This document shows, in pieces, positions 26,619 through 35,086 of a DNA stretch of 40,662 nucleotides. The notes beneath the pieces are model-generated. The model was not told where the DNA came from. It saw only the letters and a list, made by a program, of their open reading frames with translations, and did not search any database. The stretch is taken from the NCBI GenBank assembly GCA_017469425.1, contig JAFUGJ010000010.1:1-40662 (forward strand). The letters are read 5' to 3'. Each line of letters starts with the position of its first letter. Position 1 is the stretch's first letter. A program made the position numbers and the translations under genes. This stretch comes from Bacteroidales bacterium (GTDB lineage: Bacteria > Bacteroidota > Bacteroidia > Bacteroidales > UBA932).

Positions 26619-26922
26619 GCAATTCATCTTATTACTCATTATGTGTCAGCCGCCTTTGTCCAATGGTTCAAGAATAGTTTGCAGCGCTTAGCAACAGCCT
26701 AAAAGCTATCCACTTACGCAAAATGCTCAGCACGACACCTATCGCTAAATAAACGCTAAGCCTTCTGATAGAGTAAAGCCTGATTTCTGGCACCATTTAT
26801 TCTATGATGCAGCAGCTAAAGTACTGATAGTAAAGGAGTTAGCTGCCGCACTAAATATACGCCTGTGTATTGAGTGGCGTGGGCTTGTTTCAATGGTAAA
26901 GTCGGAGGGTGTCGAGGATAAT
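26619..26922. other. About 300 bp without a recognised gene
   Basis: Composition is intermediate between the AT-rich gene to the left and the GC-rich MG2 gene to the right. Two short open stretches face each other: a 42-codon minus-strand ORF with ATG (26796 to 26668) encoding a hydrophobic peptide, and a plus-strand frame open from about 26748 into the antisense of the MG2 gene. Neither has a known family. No tRNA or intact repeat was seen. Confidence 0.4.
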
Positions 26923-29535
26923 CTATTCTTCACGGCGAAGCAGCTGGAGAGTGGCGTGGACAATGCGTCCGTAGGGGGTGAGGCCCTCGGCGGTGAGGTT
27001 GTAGGGAACGATGGGGTCGGCGGTGCTGAATTCGATTACGGCTGTGCCGGAGGGCGATATCTTCACTTCGGGCGCCCAGAAAATGGTGGTGCGAAGGTCC
27101 GGAAGGGCCGGGGCGTCGGGCATGCCGTATGCCGGGGTGTAGAATTCCGCAGGGAGCTGGTAGCCGAGAGGGGTCACGCGGGAGATATTGTCGGACTTAA
27201 CCACCCGTCCATCGGGTCCGGAGGTGGTTTTGATGACCAGAGCTCCGCTGTAGCCGGGATAGTAGCCGAACATGGAGGTTAGGTCCTTGATTACGAAGAG
27301 GTTGTCGATGTCACCGGGAGTCATGGAGAAAAGGTCGTATTCGGTGAGCACCACATCGTCGATAACGGGGAGAACGGGAAGCTCGGAGCGGGTGGTGGAG
27401 AGGTAGCTGCCTCCGGCATTGCGCCGTATGGTGAGGCCGGGAGTACTCATGAACACGGCAAGGATGTCGGTAAAATGCCGGTCGCTGATTTCCCGGGCGG
27501 TGAGGGGTTCCGACGAGGTGACGGGCGAATACCACTTTGAGTCGGTAGGTTTTTCTTCGCGCTCGGCGGACACGAAGGCCGCATCGAGCATGGTGGCTCT
27601 CATGCCGTGTTCGAGAAGATAGGCTTCATCGGCTTGGGAAATGTAGTTGACGGGAACTTCCGTTCCGCCCCGGACCGGAATGGCTGCTCCGGCGGGAGAA
27701 GGCCAGATGCTTTCGTCAAGTTTTATTACATTGCCTTTGCCGCCTTTGCGGGTGCGGGTCTGCACGGTGATGGCAGTGCCCTCAGGAAATTCCACATCAA
27801 AAGAAAACCGTCCGTCGCGAGCCAGCGGCGCGGAGTTGACGGAGGACAGCGAATCTTTTGTGGCATAGAGCGCTACGCCGCCTCCATCCATGGAATTGAA
27901 AATATAGGCTTCGGCCCTGCCGCTCACCTTTTGCGAGCGTTCGGGAGGGGTAGCGGGAAGGGTAATATCGCCTTTCAGCACGGCGGGAAGGTCGTAGCGG
28001 CGCCATCCTTGGGTTAGCATCAGGGCATCCAGGTCGAATGCTTTGGCATCAGGAGAGAAATATTCCGCAGGGGCTTCGATGTTGCCGCGAAGTTCCGAGC
28101 AGAGAAGCAGTTCCGACGCGAGACTGCGCGCCTTTTCGGGAAGCGCAGTTTCGGCATCGGTTACCGCCACCGCGACAAGGGCTCCCGCCGCCGACAGAGG
28201 GAACTGCAATTCCAGTCTGACCGCTTCCCTCGGGCCAGGGATGGGCGGGATTTCATTCCCTATGTTTGCAAGGATATCGGATTCCTTTACATTAAAATAA
28301 AGCCTTTCGCTCAGGATGTCGTTGGAACCATTGAGAAGGCAGAAGCCCAGGACGCCGGAGGGAAGGGAAGCAAGGGGAAGGGAATAGCTGGCACGGCCTT
28401 CTTCCCAGGCTTCGTGGTAGATGGGCTGTCCGCCGCGATGTATAAGGAGCGACAGCGTCTCCTGCGGGGCATCAATTCCTTGCGCGAGGTTCACGAAGAG
28501 ATTCTTCCCGGAACGAAAAAGTTGGAGGATGCGCGCCGAGGAGGATGCCTGTGGGAGGGAAAAGCTGCGCTTCGAGCCGTCGGAAGAAGTGCAGACGGCA
28601 GTATAGCTTTCGCCTTCCTCGGCCCGCAGCAGAAACGAGCCCATGCCCCTGTGGAGCGGCCCGAACGCTGCAACCTGTTCCCCTTTTGAATCCAGTACTA
28701 CGCCGGAAATGTCGGTTCCAAAACCGTCGGAAGCAAGAGCCTTCACTCCCACCCGGCAGGCGCGTCCGGCAATGATATATCCCCCTTCCGGAAGAAAAGC
28801 CACATCGTACTCTCCCGGCAGCGAAGGAACGCTCACATAGCGCTGGTATCGCCTCTTCCCGTCGCGAACTCCGAGAAGCAAAGTCCTTGCCCCTTCCGGC
28901 ACACGGAAGACATACTCCCCTTCCGACTGTCTCAGGCGCGATTCACCCTTGCCCATAAGCCTGATTCCCACGAAATCAGGGGTACGCCCGCCTGCGAAAC
29001 GAAGTCGCATCAGGGCGGTCTTCCCTCCCGCGGCGCTGAATGAGAATTCGGGGGCGAGCTTCACGGAATAAGGGTCCAGCACGGCAATGCTTTTACGAAA
29101 AAAACTGTCGGTGCCCTGGTTTTCCATGTAACGGGTATAGGCCCTGATGGTGTAGGAGCCTTCCGGGAGTTCTTCGGCAAGGTCCAGGTGCCCGGCGAAA
29201 ACCCCGAGGGAATCCGTCCTCAGCATGATGCGCTCCACTATCTCGCTGAAAGGATTCAGAAGCTCCACATACACATAGCGGCTGCGGCCCATCGGACGGA
29301 GGGTGGCGGCGTCGGCGACATGGGTACGAAGCCAGATGCGTTCGCCTGAAAGATAGGCCGCCTTGTCGGTCTGCACATACAGCTTTTCCTGCGGCCAGGC
29401 GGCAAGCTGGCGCTCCATGCGCACGGTCACCGAATCGGCGTCGGAAGTCCGTTGTAGAACGGCAGTGCTTCCGGAAGACGGTGCAGCAGGCAACATGGCA
29501 AGGATTGCGATTATGAGGAGGGAGGCGCGGCGCAT
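26923..29535 (-). CDS. MG2-domain protein with TonB-plug-like C-terminal region
   Basis: An 870-residue exported protein. After a signal peptide comes an MG2-type (alpha-2-macroglobulin-like) domain with LYVQTDKAAYLSGERIWLR (about 52-72), followed by further beta-sandwich repeats. At about 680-770 lies a region resembling the plug domain of TonB-dependent receptors (FTDILAVFMSTPGLTIRRN ... ELPVLPVIDDVVL ... ALVIKTTSG), but no 22-strand barrel follows. This architecture is common in Bacteroidota, and its function is not established; an outer-membrane or periplasmic role in capture or assembly is a guess. The ATG at 29535 was preferred over one 18 nt upstream because it lies 7 nt after the promoter-like box. 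It is divergent from the EamA transporter gene. Confidence 0.8.
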   Translation of the reverse strand: MRRASLLIIAILAMLPAAPSSGSTAVLQRTSDADSVTVRMERQLAAWPQEKLYVQTDKAAYLSGERIWLRTHVADAATLRPMGRSRYVYVELLNPFSEIVERIMLRTDSLGVFAGHLDLAEELPEGSYTIRAYTRYMENQGTDSFFRKSIAVLDPYSVKLAPEFSFSAAGGKTALMRLRFAGGRTPDFVGIRLMGKGESRLRQSEGEYVFRVPEGARTLLLGVRDGKRRYQRYVSVPSLPGEYDVAFLPEGGYIIAGRACRVGVKALASDGFGTDISGVVLDSKGEQVAAFGPLHRGMGSFLLRAEEGESYTAVCTSSDGSKRSFSLPQASSSARILQLFRSGKNLFVNLAQGIDAPQETLSLLIHRGGQPIYHEAWEEGRASYSLPLASLPSGVLGFCLLNGSNDILSERLYFNVKESDILANIGNEIPPIPGPREAVRLELQFPLSAAGALVAVAVTDAETALPEKARSLASELLLCSELRGNIEAPAEYFSPDAKAFDLDALMLTQGWRRYDLPAVLKGDITLPATPPERSQKVSGRAEAYIFNSMDGGGVALYATKDSLSSVNSAPLARDGRFSFDVEFPEGTAITVQTRTRKGGKGNVIKLDESIWPSPAGAAIPVRGGTEVPVNYISQADEAYLLEHGMRATMLDAAFVSAEREEKPTDSKWYSPVTSSEPLTAREISDRHFTDILAVFMSTPGLTIRRNAGGSYLSTTRSELPVLPVIDDVVLTEYDLFSMTPGDIDNLFVIKDLTSMFGYYPGYSGALVIKTTSGPDGRVVKSDNISRVTPLGYQLPAEFYTPAYGMPDAPALPDLRTTIFWAPEVKISPSGTAVIEFSTADPIVPYNLTAEGLTPYGRIVHATLQLLRREE

Positions 29536-29542
29536 ATATCTG

Positions 29543-29550
29543 CAATGATA
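29543..29550 (-). promoter_or_regulatory. Possible -7 box of the MG2 gene
   Basis: Minus-strand TATCATTG, one base from TAnnTTTG, lies 7 nt before the ATG at 29535. No -33 element was found. Confidence 0.35.
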
Positions 29551-29573
29551 CATAAAATAATCGGATTTGTTGC

Positions 29574-29581
29574 TAACTTTG
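29574..29581 (+). promoter_or_regulatory. Predicted -7 box of the EamA transporter gene
   Basis: TAACTTTG is followed after 7 nt by the ATG at 29589. No -33 TTTG was found at the expected spacing. Confidence 0.5.
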
Positions 29582-29588
29582 CGCCGTT

Positions 29589-30431
29589 ATGTGGATTTGG
29601 ATGGCACTTGCTTCGGCGGTTCTTCTCGGCGTTTACGATGTAGCCAAGAAGAGCGCCCTGCGCAACAACAATATTTACAGCATCCTTCTCGTTGCTACCG
29701 CCCTCAGCGCCCTTTTCGTGAGCCCTTTCATCACCGCAGGCACCCTGTCCGGGCATCTCCGCCTGATACTGAAAGCCCTGCTGGTCACGGCTTCGTGGGT
29801 GAGCGGCATGTATGCGCTGGAGCTTCTTCCCATCACCACGGTGAGCACTTTCAAGACCTCGCGGCCCATGTTCGTGGTGCTCTTTTCCATCATCCTTTAC
29901 GGCGAACGCCTCAACTGGATGCAGTGGGCGGGGGTCGCCGCAGTGCTGCTCGCCCTGTGGCTTCTCAGCGTGTCGAGCGAGCGCGAGGGCATCAGTTTCA
30001 AGGGCAACAAAGGCTTCTGGGCGCTTTTGATTTCCGTCGTCACGGGAGTGGCTTCCGCCCTCTACGACAAGCGGATAATGACGGGCATGCAGCCCCTTTT
30101 CGTGCAGAGCTGGACCAACATCTACATCACCCTAATCCTTGCGGTGCTCACGCTGCTCAACAGAAAGCGCGAAGGCGTCAAGCCTTTCAGATGGGACTGG
30201 ACCCTGCTTCTGATTGCCGTCACCATTACCGGAGCCGACATGCTCTACTTCTTCAGCCTCAAGGCCGAAGGGTCCATGCTCTCTGTAATATCGCTGATAA
30301 GGCGCAGCTCCGTAATCATCACTTTCGTGCTCGGAGCAATCCTGTTCCGCGAGAAACGCATCGCCCAGAAATCCGGCGTGCTTGCGCTCATGCTCGCGGG
30401 GGTAGCCCTGCTGATGGCAGGTTCGCTCTGA
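29589..30431 (+). CDS. EamA/DMT superfamily transporter
   Basis: A 280-residue inner-membrane protein with ten hydrophobic helices arranged as two EamA repeats (about 1-135 and 150-280). The second repeat includes SVVTGVASALYDKRIM and SVISLIRRSSVIITFVLGAILFREKR, the typical closing helices of DMT exporters. The family exports or exchanges metabolites; the substrate is unknown. It is transcribed alone, divergently from the MG2 gene, and ends 9 nt before the convergent transglycosylase gene. Confidence 0.87.
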   Translation: MWIWMALASAVLLGVYDVAKKSALRNNNIYSILLVATALSALFVSPFITAGTLSGHLRLILKALLVTASWVSGMYALELLPITTVSTFKTSRPMFVVLFSIILYGERLNWMQWAGVAAVLLALWLLSVSSEREGISFKGNKGFWALLISVVTGVASALYDKRIMTGMQPLFVQSWTNIYITLILAVLTLLNRKREGVKPFRWDWTLLLIAVTITGADMLYFFSLKAEGSMLSVISLIRRSSVIITFVLGAILFREKRIAQKSGVLALMLAGVALLMAGSL

Positions 30432-30440
30432 ACCAGAGAA

Positions 30441-31136
30441 TTATTTTGCCGCCCGGCGCTTGTATTCCTCATATTTGTCGAGGACCTTCTGCACATAGGC
30501 TATGGTTTCCACGCCCTTGAACTTGCCGAAGCGTATGGTGTCGAGTTCCAGGATTTCGTCTGAACTCATTTCGGGGATAAGTTCCACGACGGCATCCCAC
30601 GACAGGCTGTCCACTCCCCTGTAACGGGCGTAGTTGATACAGTCGAGTATGCGCCCGGTGCCTGCATTGTATGAGGCCAGCATGAATTTCAGGCGTTCGG
30701 AAGGGCTCTGCACATGGCGGTTCACGCTGCGGCGCAGATGCCCGAGGTATTTCACCCCGGCTTTCACGCTCTGTATGGGGTCGGAGAGGTCGTCAGCGCC
30801 CATGACCTCGGCAGTGGAAGGCATCATCTGCATGAGCCCCGCGGCCCCGCGGCGCGAGCGGACATCGTTGTCAAAGCCGGATTCGTGGTAGACTATTGCC
30901 GACACCAGCCTCCAGTCAAGACCCGCGGAGTCGGAATAAACCTTTATCAGGGAATCATAAGGGCTGATTACATACTGCGCGCTCATCCCCCTCGGAAGCG
31001 CCGGGGCCGAATCCGGTTCAGGCTCAACTTCAGGAGTGCGGGGAGCGATTGCCCCTGCAAGGGCCGAAGCCGCAATGAGCATGATGGATATCAGCAGCAC
31101 TGCCAGGCTGTGGGGTTCTCTCAACAGCTGCTTCAT
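30441..31136 (-). CDS. SLT-type lytic transglycosylase
   Basis: Cleaves the glycan strands of peptidoglycan. The 231-residue protein has an N-terminal hydrophobic anchor (about 10-29), a Pro/Glu-rich linker, and an SLT domain (about 60-190). The domain shows the catalytic Glu in VYHESGFD (about residue 83), RRGAAGLMQMMPSTA, and FMLASYNAGTGRI. The C-terminal ETIAYVQKVLDKYEEYKRR is typical of MltF/Slt-like enzymes of Bacteroidota. It starts 3 nt after the stop of the putative porin gene and should be co-transcribed with it, linking an outer-membrane barrel to wall remodelling. Confidence 0.92.
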   Translation of the reverse strand: MKQLLREPHSLAVLLISIMLIAASALAGAIAPRTPEVEPEPDSAPALPRGMSAQYVISPYDSLIKVYSDSAGLDWRLVSAIVYHESGFDNDVRSRRGAAGLMQMMPSTAEVMGADDLSDPIQSVKAGVKYLGHLRRSVNRHVQSPSERLKFMLASYNAGTGRILDCINYARYRGVDSLSWDAVVELIPEMSSDEILELDTIRFGKFKGVETIAYVQKVLDKYEEYKRRAAK

Positions 31137-31139
31137 GGC

Positions 31140-33878
31140 TTAACGGGAAAGGGTGCGCATACTGTTCGCCCCGCCTGACTGACCGCCCATGCGCGAAGAA
31201 GCGTTTGCATCGCCACGGCTCGCTGAAGCGCCTTCCGCACCGCCGCCGCTGCTCTTTCCGGGGAGAGTGTAGAAGGGCCAGTACAAGCCCATCTTGACGA
31301 TTTTCTGCGTATTTATGTAACGATGTGCAGTGAAGTAGTCGGCCTTGTCGAGTGGCCATCCCATGTTCATGTTCTCCCACTTTACAAAGATGCAGGCGCG
31401 TTTCCACTGGGCATTGACGAACAGGTCGACGATGGGCCCGTTTTCGTATTTGACATTGCGCTGGTTGTAGAACACTCCGATATTGGGATTCCATCCCGGG
31501 GCATACCAGGATGAATTGTAGAATGCGTTGGCGCCAATCTGCATTTCGAGCACCTTCTCACCCTCGTCGTTGCGCTGCACGATGAACTGCAGGAAATACT
31601 TGCCGTTGAGTGCGAATCGCGGCAGGGGCACGGTTTGCTGGTCGGAACTGAACTGCACGAGCAGCTGGTTGTCCAGATGTACCAGGCCGCCGAGCACGAA
31701 GTCCTTGCGAAGCGTTGCGCTGAGGATGCTCACTGCGGAGCTGTTCTGACGGACTGTGAGGGAATCGTAATACACGCCGTTCACGAGCAGGGAGTACCCG
31801 ATGCCTGCCGACATTTTCCAATAAGGGATGTCGATTTTGCCGCGGAGCTTGGTGGAGGATATTTTGTCGAAACTGTTGTTCCAGGCAAAGTGGTTGGCAT
31901 GCATGTGCTGCTGGTAGTAATCGGGGTCGCTGAGCGTCTGCTCAAACGAAGCGGACACGCTCACAGGGCTCTTGCGGGCCCTTCGGAAGGGGTAGAAGGC
32001 ATAGGAAGCGTTTGCCTGCAGGGAGAAATCGCCTGCATGGTAGCCGCCGAGATAATACTTGCCTTTGGCATCCCATTGCATGTTGCGCAGCAGTCTTCCG
32101 TTGGCTCCGGCATAGGTGTAGAACGAATTGCCACGGGTGCGGGAGATTTCTCCGGTGTCGGGGTCGATGCTGTCGAACCATGTCTGGACGGTATATCCGA
32201 GTCCTGCATCCAGCTTGGACACGGGAGCTTCGGCCTTCCATGGCTGGAGGCGGATGAAGACCTTGTTGTCGAGCTCGTTCAGGCGCAGAGAATCGGAGGA
32301 CGCAGTGTCGTCATAGTTGAAAGCGTCGTGATAGAATGCGCGTTCGGCGGCTTTCGATGCGGAGATGTTGTCGACATACTTGCGCATGTAAGTGGTGTAC
32401 TCGGTGCTGTGGCCGATGAATGCGGTGGTGATGTCGGTGGCGGTGCTGTCGAAAGTGAAGGTGGTGTCACGCGCAGCCCTCAGCCTGTTTATGAAGGTGA
32501 ATGGTATGCGGTACTGCTGGTCGAGGAAGACGCTGTGCTGCTGCACCCGCGAGGAGGCGTCACTCAGGCTGATGGGTATTTCCCGGGCGTCTACGATGGT
32601 ATCGCGCACCATGTCAAGGTCGGACACTCCCCCGTTTTCCTTGCGGTTGACGGTATTTGCCACATAGCCCGCATGCATGAGGTAGCGCTTGCCAAGGTGG
32701 TTGACCCCCACTGCAAGAGTCTTGTTCTTGGTGGTTTCGTTCACCAGCATTCCTCCGCCTCCCCAGCGCTCATACAGGATGGAGAAGTTCAGCGAAGGAA
32801 GTATGTTCTGGGTCGTGAAGATTCGGATGTTGTCAGACTCCTTGGCCTGGTCGGCAAGCAGGGTGCCCCAATATGCAAGCTCGGTGTACGGGGTCTTGGA
32901 GTTGTACATTGCAAAGCCCTTGGCCGTGGTGCTCCAGCTGGAAAGCGGGGCGTAGAACACGGGCATGGAGGAGGGCTCGCGCAGGAAGTAGTTGTAGGTC
33001 AGCACCGGAGAGCCCGCCACGCCGAGCCAGGTGGCATTCACATCCTTGCGCCGGAAGGCGTAGTCGTAGAAGTATTTGTTGAAAGTGGTGTCCGGCACGC
33101 GGGCGTTCACATTGTGGAAATCCTGGTCGGTTTCCCAGGTGATTATGCGTTTGTATAGCAGTGAATCCGGCAGAGCGAAGGTTTCCAGAATGCGCGGAGT
33201 GTTTTCAATGACGCTGTCACGGTAGTCTTTCTTTTCTTCCTTGATTTTACGGAGCGAGTCGGAGACGGCCATGCGGCGTTTCATCTTCTGCTCGAAGTCG
33301 TATTTCTTGCGTTCCTCCTTGCTCAGGGAATTGTACCAGGCAAGGAAGGCTTCGCGGGCACGGATGGTGGAGTCGCGGTAGTAGAGCGAGTCCAGCATGT
33401 GGCGGTCGGCGGAATCGAGCCTCGCGTGCAGGGTGTCTTCTTCCGCCATGAGGTCGATATAAGATTTCTGCAGGGAGTCGCTAACAATGCGATGAATGAG
33501 CGAATCGATGAGGGCCACATAGTATTTGTAGCGGAAAGGGTCGGTTTCCCGCAGGGAGTCGGGCACTGGGATGGTGTCGCGGGCGGTTAAGCGCGGGAGA
33601 CTGTCGTCCTCGTCCTCAAATGTGAGGGTGATGCCGAGGGAGCGGAGCACGCTGTCCGGAAGCTGCTCGGCGGTGAAGTCGCCCCTGCGGCGGAGCTTGT
33701 ATCCGGCTATGGGATATTTCACCGTATCGGCAAAGGGAGACGCCCCTTCCAGCCTGATTTCGGTTGCGACGGGAGCGACACTGAAAGAGCTTTCCACGGG
33801 GTCGGTGGACATCACGGTGCCGAGGGTGGCGAGACCCACCACCGCAACCGGGAACCACATCCGTGAAAACATACTCAT
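31140..33878 (-). CDS. Putative porin (Porin_10 type) with periplasmic helical domain
   Basis: A 912-residue outer-membrane protein of the Bacteroidota putative porin family (Porin_10). After a hydrophobic N-terminus and a short beta region comes a strongly charged helical segment (about 105-225; LSKEERKKYDFEQKMKRRM and RKIKEEKKDYRDSV). From about 230 on, the protein is a long series of amphipathic strands rich in Tyr, Phe and Trp, ending near MGLYWPFYTLPGKS. A Gly/Ser/Ala-rich tail of about 40 residues follows, which is odd because barrels usually end in a terminal strand. The ATG at 33878 lies 6 nt after a perfect promoter box; an in-frame TTG lies inside that box. Confidence 0.8.
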   Translation of the reverse strand: MSMFSRMWFPVAVVGLATLGTVMSTDPVESSFSVAPVATEIRLEGASPFADTVKYPIAGYKLRRRGDFTAEQLPDSVLRSLGITLTFEDEDDSLPRLTARDTIPVPDSLRETDPFRYKYYVALIDSLIHRIVSDSLQKSYIDLMAEEDTLHARLDSADRHMLDSLYYRDSTIRAREAFLAWYNSLSKEERKKYDFEQKMKRRMAVSDSLRKIKEEKKDYRDSVIENTPRILETFALPDSLLYKRIITWETDQDFHNVNARVPDTTFNKYFYDYAFRRKDVNATWLGVAGSPVLTYNYFLREPSSMPVFYAPLSSWSTTAKGFAMYNSKTPYTELAYWGTLLADQAKESDNIRIFTTQNILPSLNFSILYERWGGGGMLVNETTKNKTLAVGVNHLGKRYLMHAGYVANTVNRKENGGVSDLDMVRDTIVDAREIPISLSDASSRVQQHSVFLDQQYRIPFTFINRLRAARDTTFTFDSTATDITTAFIGHSTEYTTYMRKYVDNISASKAAERAFYHDAFNYDDTASSDSLRLNELDNKVFIRLQPWKAEAPVSKLDAGLGYTVQTWFDSIDPDTGEISRTRGNSFYTYAGANGRLLRNMQWDAKGKYYLGGYHAGDFSLQANASYAFYPFRRARKSPVSVSASFEQTLSDPDYYQQHMHANHFAWNNSFDKISSTKLRGKIDIPYWKMSAGIGYSLLVNGVYYDSLTVRQNSSAVSILSATLRKDFVLGGLVHLDNQLLVQFSSDQQTVPLPRFALNGKYFLQFIVQRNDEGEKVLEMQIGANAFYNSSWYAPGWNPNIGVFYNQRNVKYENGPIVDLFVNAQWKRACIFVKWENMNMGWPLDKADYFTAHRYINTQKIVKMGLYWPFYTLPGKSSGGGAEGASASRGDANASSRMGGQSGGANSMRTLSR

Positions 33879-33884
33879 AACTTG

Positions 33885-33916
33885 CAAAATTAAGGCTTTT
33901 TTCGTTCAACGCCAAA
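33885..33916 (-). promoter_or_regulatory. Consensus promoter of the porin-transglycosylase pair
   Basis: Minus-strand TTTG (33916-33913), exactly 20 nt, then TAATTTTG (33892-33885), then 6 nt to the ATG. The -33 element begins with the base after the stop codon of the upstream permease gene. A short-leader or leaderless mRNA is predicted. Confidence 0.75.
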
Positions 33917-35083
33917 TCAGCGCACGCGCATGGTGCGCGCGGGGTCGACCTTCGAGATGAACATGGCGGGGAGAAGCATCAGCAGCATGATGGCCGCATA
34001 GGCAATCACATCCACCGCAATCAGCTGCGCCCAGTCCACATGCACTGGCACGAAGGATACGAAATAATTGTCCGGATTGAGCTTTATAAGATGCGTTTCC
34101 CCTTGCAGCAGGCAGAAGCCCAGCGCCAGCGCATTCCCCGCCAGCATCCCCCGGAGCACCACCCGGGAAGCCACCCGGATAAAAACTTCGGAAATGGCCC
34201 TGTCTCCCATTCCCAGGGCTTTCAGGGTGCCTATGGTGGAGATGTTGCGGAAGAGCATGATGAGCAAGCCGGAAATCATATTGAAACCCGCCACCAGTAT
34301 CATCAGCAGCAGGATGACCAGCACATTGAAATCGATGAGGTCCAGCCAGTCGAAAAGCGAGGAATAGCGGTCTACTGCGGCCACGGCAATGACGGGGTCG
34401 TTGTCCTGCGTGCTCTTGCCGTAGGCTGTGCTCGCAAGGTCTACCGCGGCGAGCTTTTCCTTCTGACGGGATGCCGCCCACGACGGAGCGAGCCTCACTT
34501 CGAGAGCGGACGCCTCATCTTCGCCCCAGGCATTCACCCTGCGAAGGTCGGAGATGGGCACATACACTATCTGGGCATCGCCGGTGCCGAGCAGCGAAGG
34601 GTAAATCTCCCCTACCGTAAATTTTCGCGCCTGAACCCTTTCCCCGATGAAATAGGCGGTGAAGCCGTCGCCCTCCGAAAGCTGCAGGCTGCGCGCAAGG
34701 GTATGGGGGATGCGGGCCGTGAGGCTGACGCTGTCGCGCTCGGGCATTCCCTTGAAGACCACGCCCTGCAGGGATTCGCCGCTGCGCACCACTCCGGCCC
34801 TGTAAACCACCGGAAGTATCTGTTCCACGCCGTCGGAAGCAAGCATTTCCGGCATGAAGGACGGAGCTGCATTCACCGCGCCGTCGGCAGTGTAGTAGTT
34901 GGTGGATGCGCCGGTGAGCTGTATGTCGCCCGTGAGGGAGCCAAGAGCATCGCGCACGCTCTGGCGGAACCCCCCGGAAATGGCCAGCGAGATGATAATG
35001 ACAAAAAAGGAGACGGCCACCGAAACGACGGCCAGTCTCCCTTTGAAACGGAGTCCGGATGCTATGAAAGCAGGGGCTTTCAA
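33917..35083 (-). CDS. LolC/LolE-type FtsX-like ABC permease, TTG start
   Basis: A 388-residue inner-membrane permease of the lipoprotein-releasing type. Transmembrane helix 1 (about 18-38) is followed by a MacB-like periplasmic domain (about 40-255) and three helices forming the FtsX domain (about 265-385; NISTIGTLKALGMGDRAISEVFIRV). The N-terminal FIASGLRFKGR fits the conserved LolC/E start. The start codon is TTG at 35083, since an in-frame TAA (the stop of the peptidase gene) lies two codons upstream and no ATG occurs near the conserved start. No LolD ATPase is encoded nearby, so its partner must be elsewhere. Confidence 0.85.
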   Translation of the reverse strand: MKAPAFIASGLRFKGRLAVVSVAVSFFVIIISLAISGGFRQSVRDALGSLTGDIQLTGASTNYYTADGAVNAAPSFMPEMLASDGVEQILPVVYRAGVVRSGESLQGVVFKGMPERDSVSLTARIPHTLARSLQLSEGDGFTAYFIGERVQARKFTVGEIYPSLLGTGDAQIVYVPISDLRRVNAWGEDEASALEVRLAPSWAASRQKEKLAAVDLASTAYGKSTQDNDPVIAVAAVDRYSSLFDWLDLIDFNVLVILLLMILVAGFNMISGLLIMLFRNISTIGTLKALGMGDRAISEVFIRVASRVVLRGMLAGNALALGFCLLQGETHLIKLNPDNYFVSFVPVHVDWAQLIAVDVIAYAAIMLLMLLPAMFISKVDPARTMRVR

Positions 35084-35086
35084 AGC

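Noticed and set aside
31635-33158. Plus-strand frame of 507 codons opposite the putative porin
   Set aside because: Antisense of the barrel gene, with no start signal or family match.
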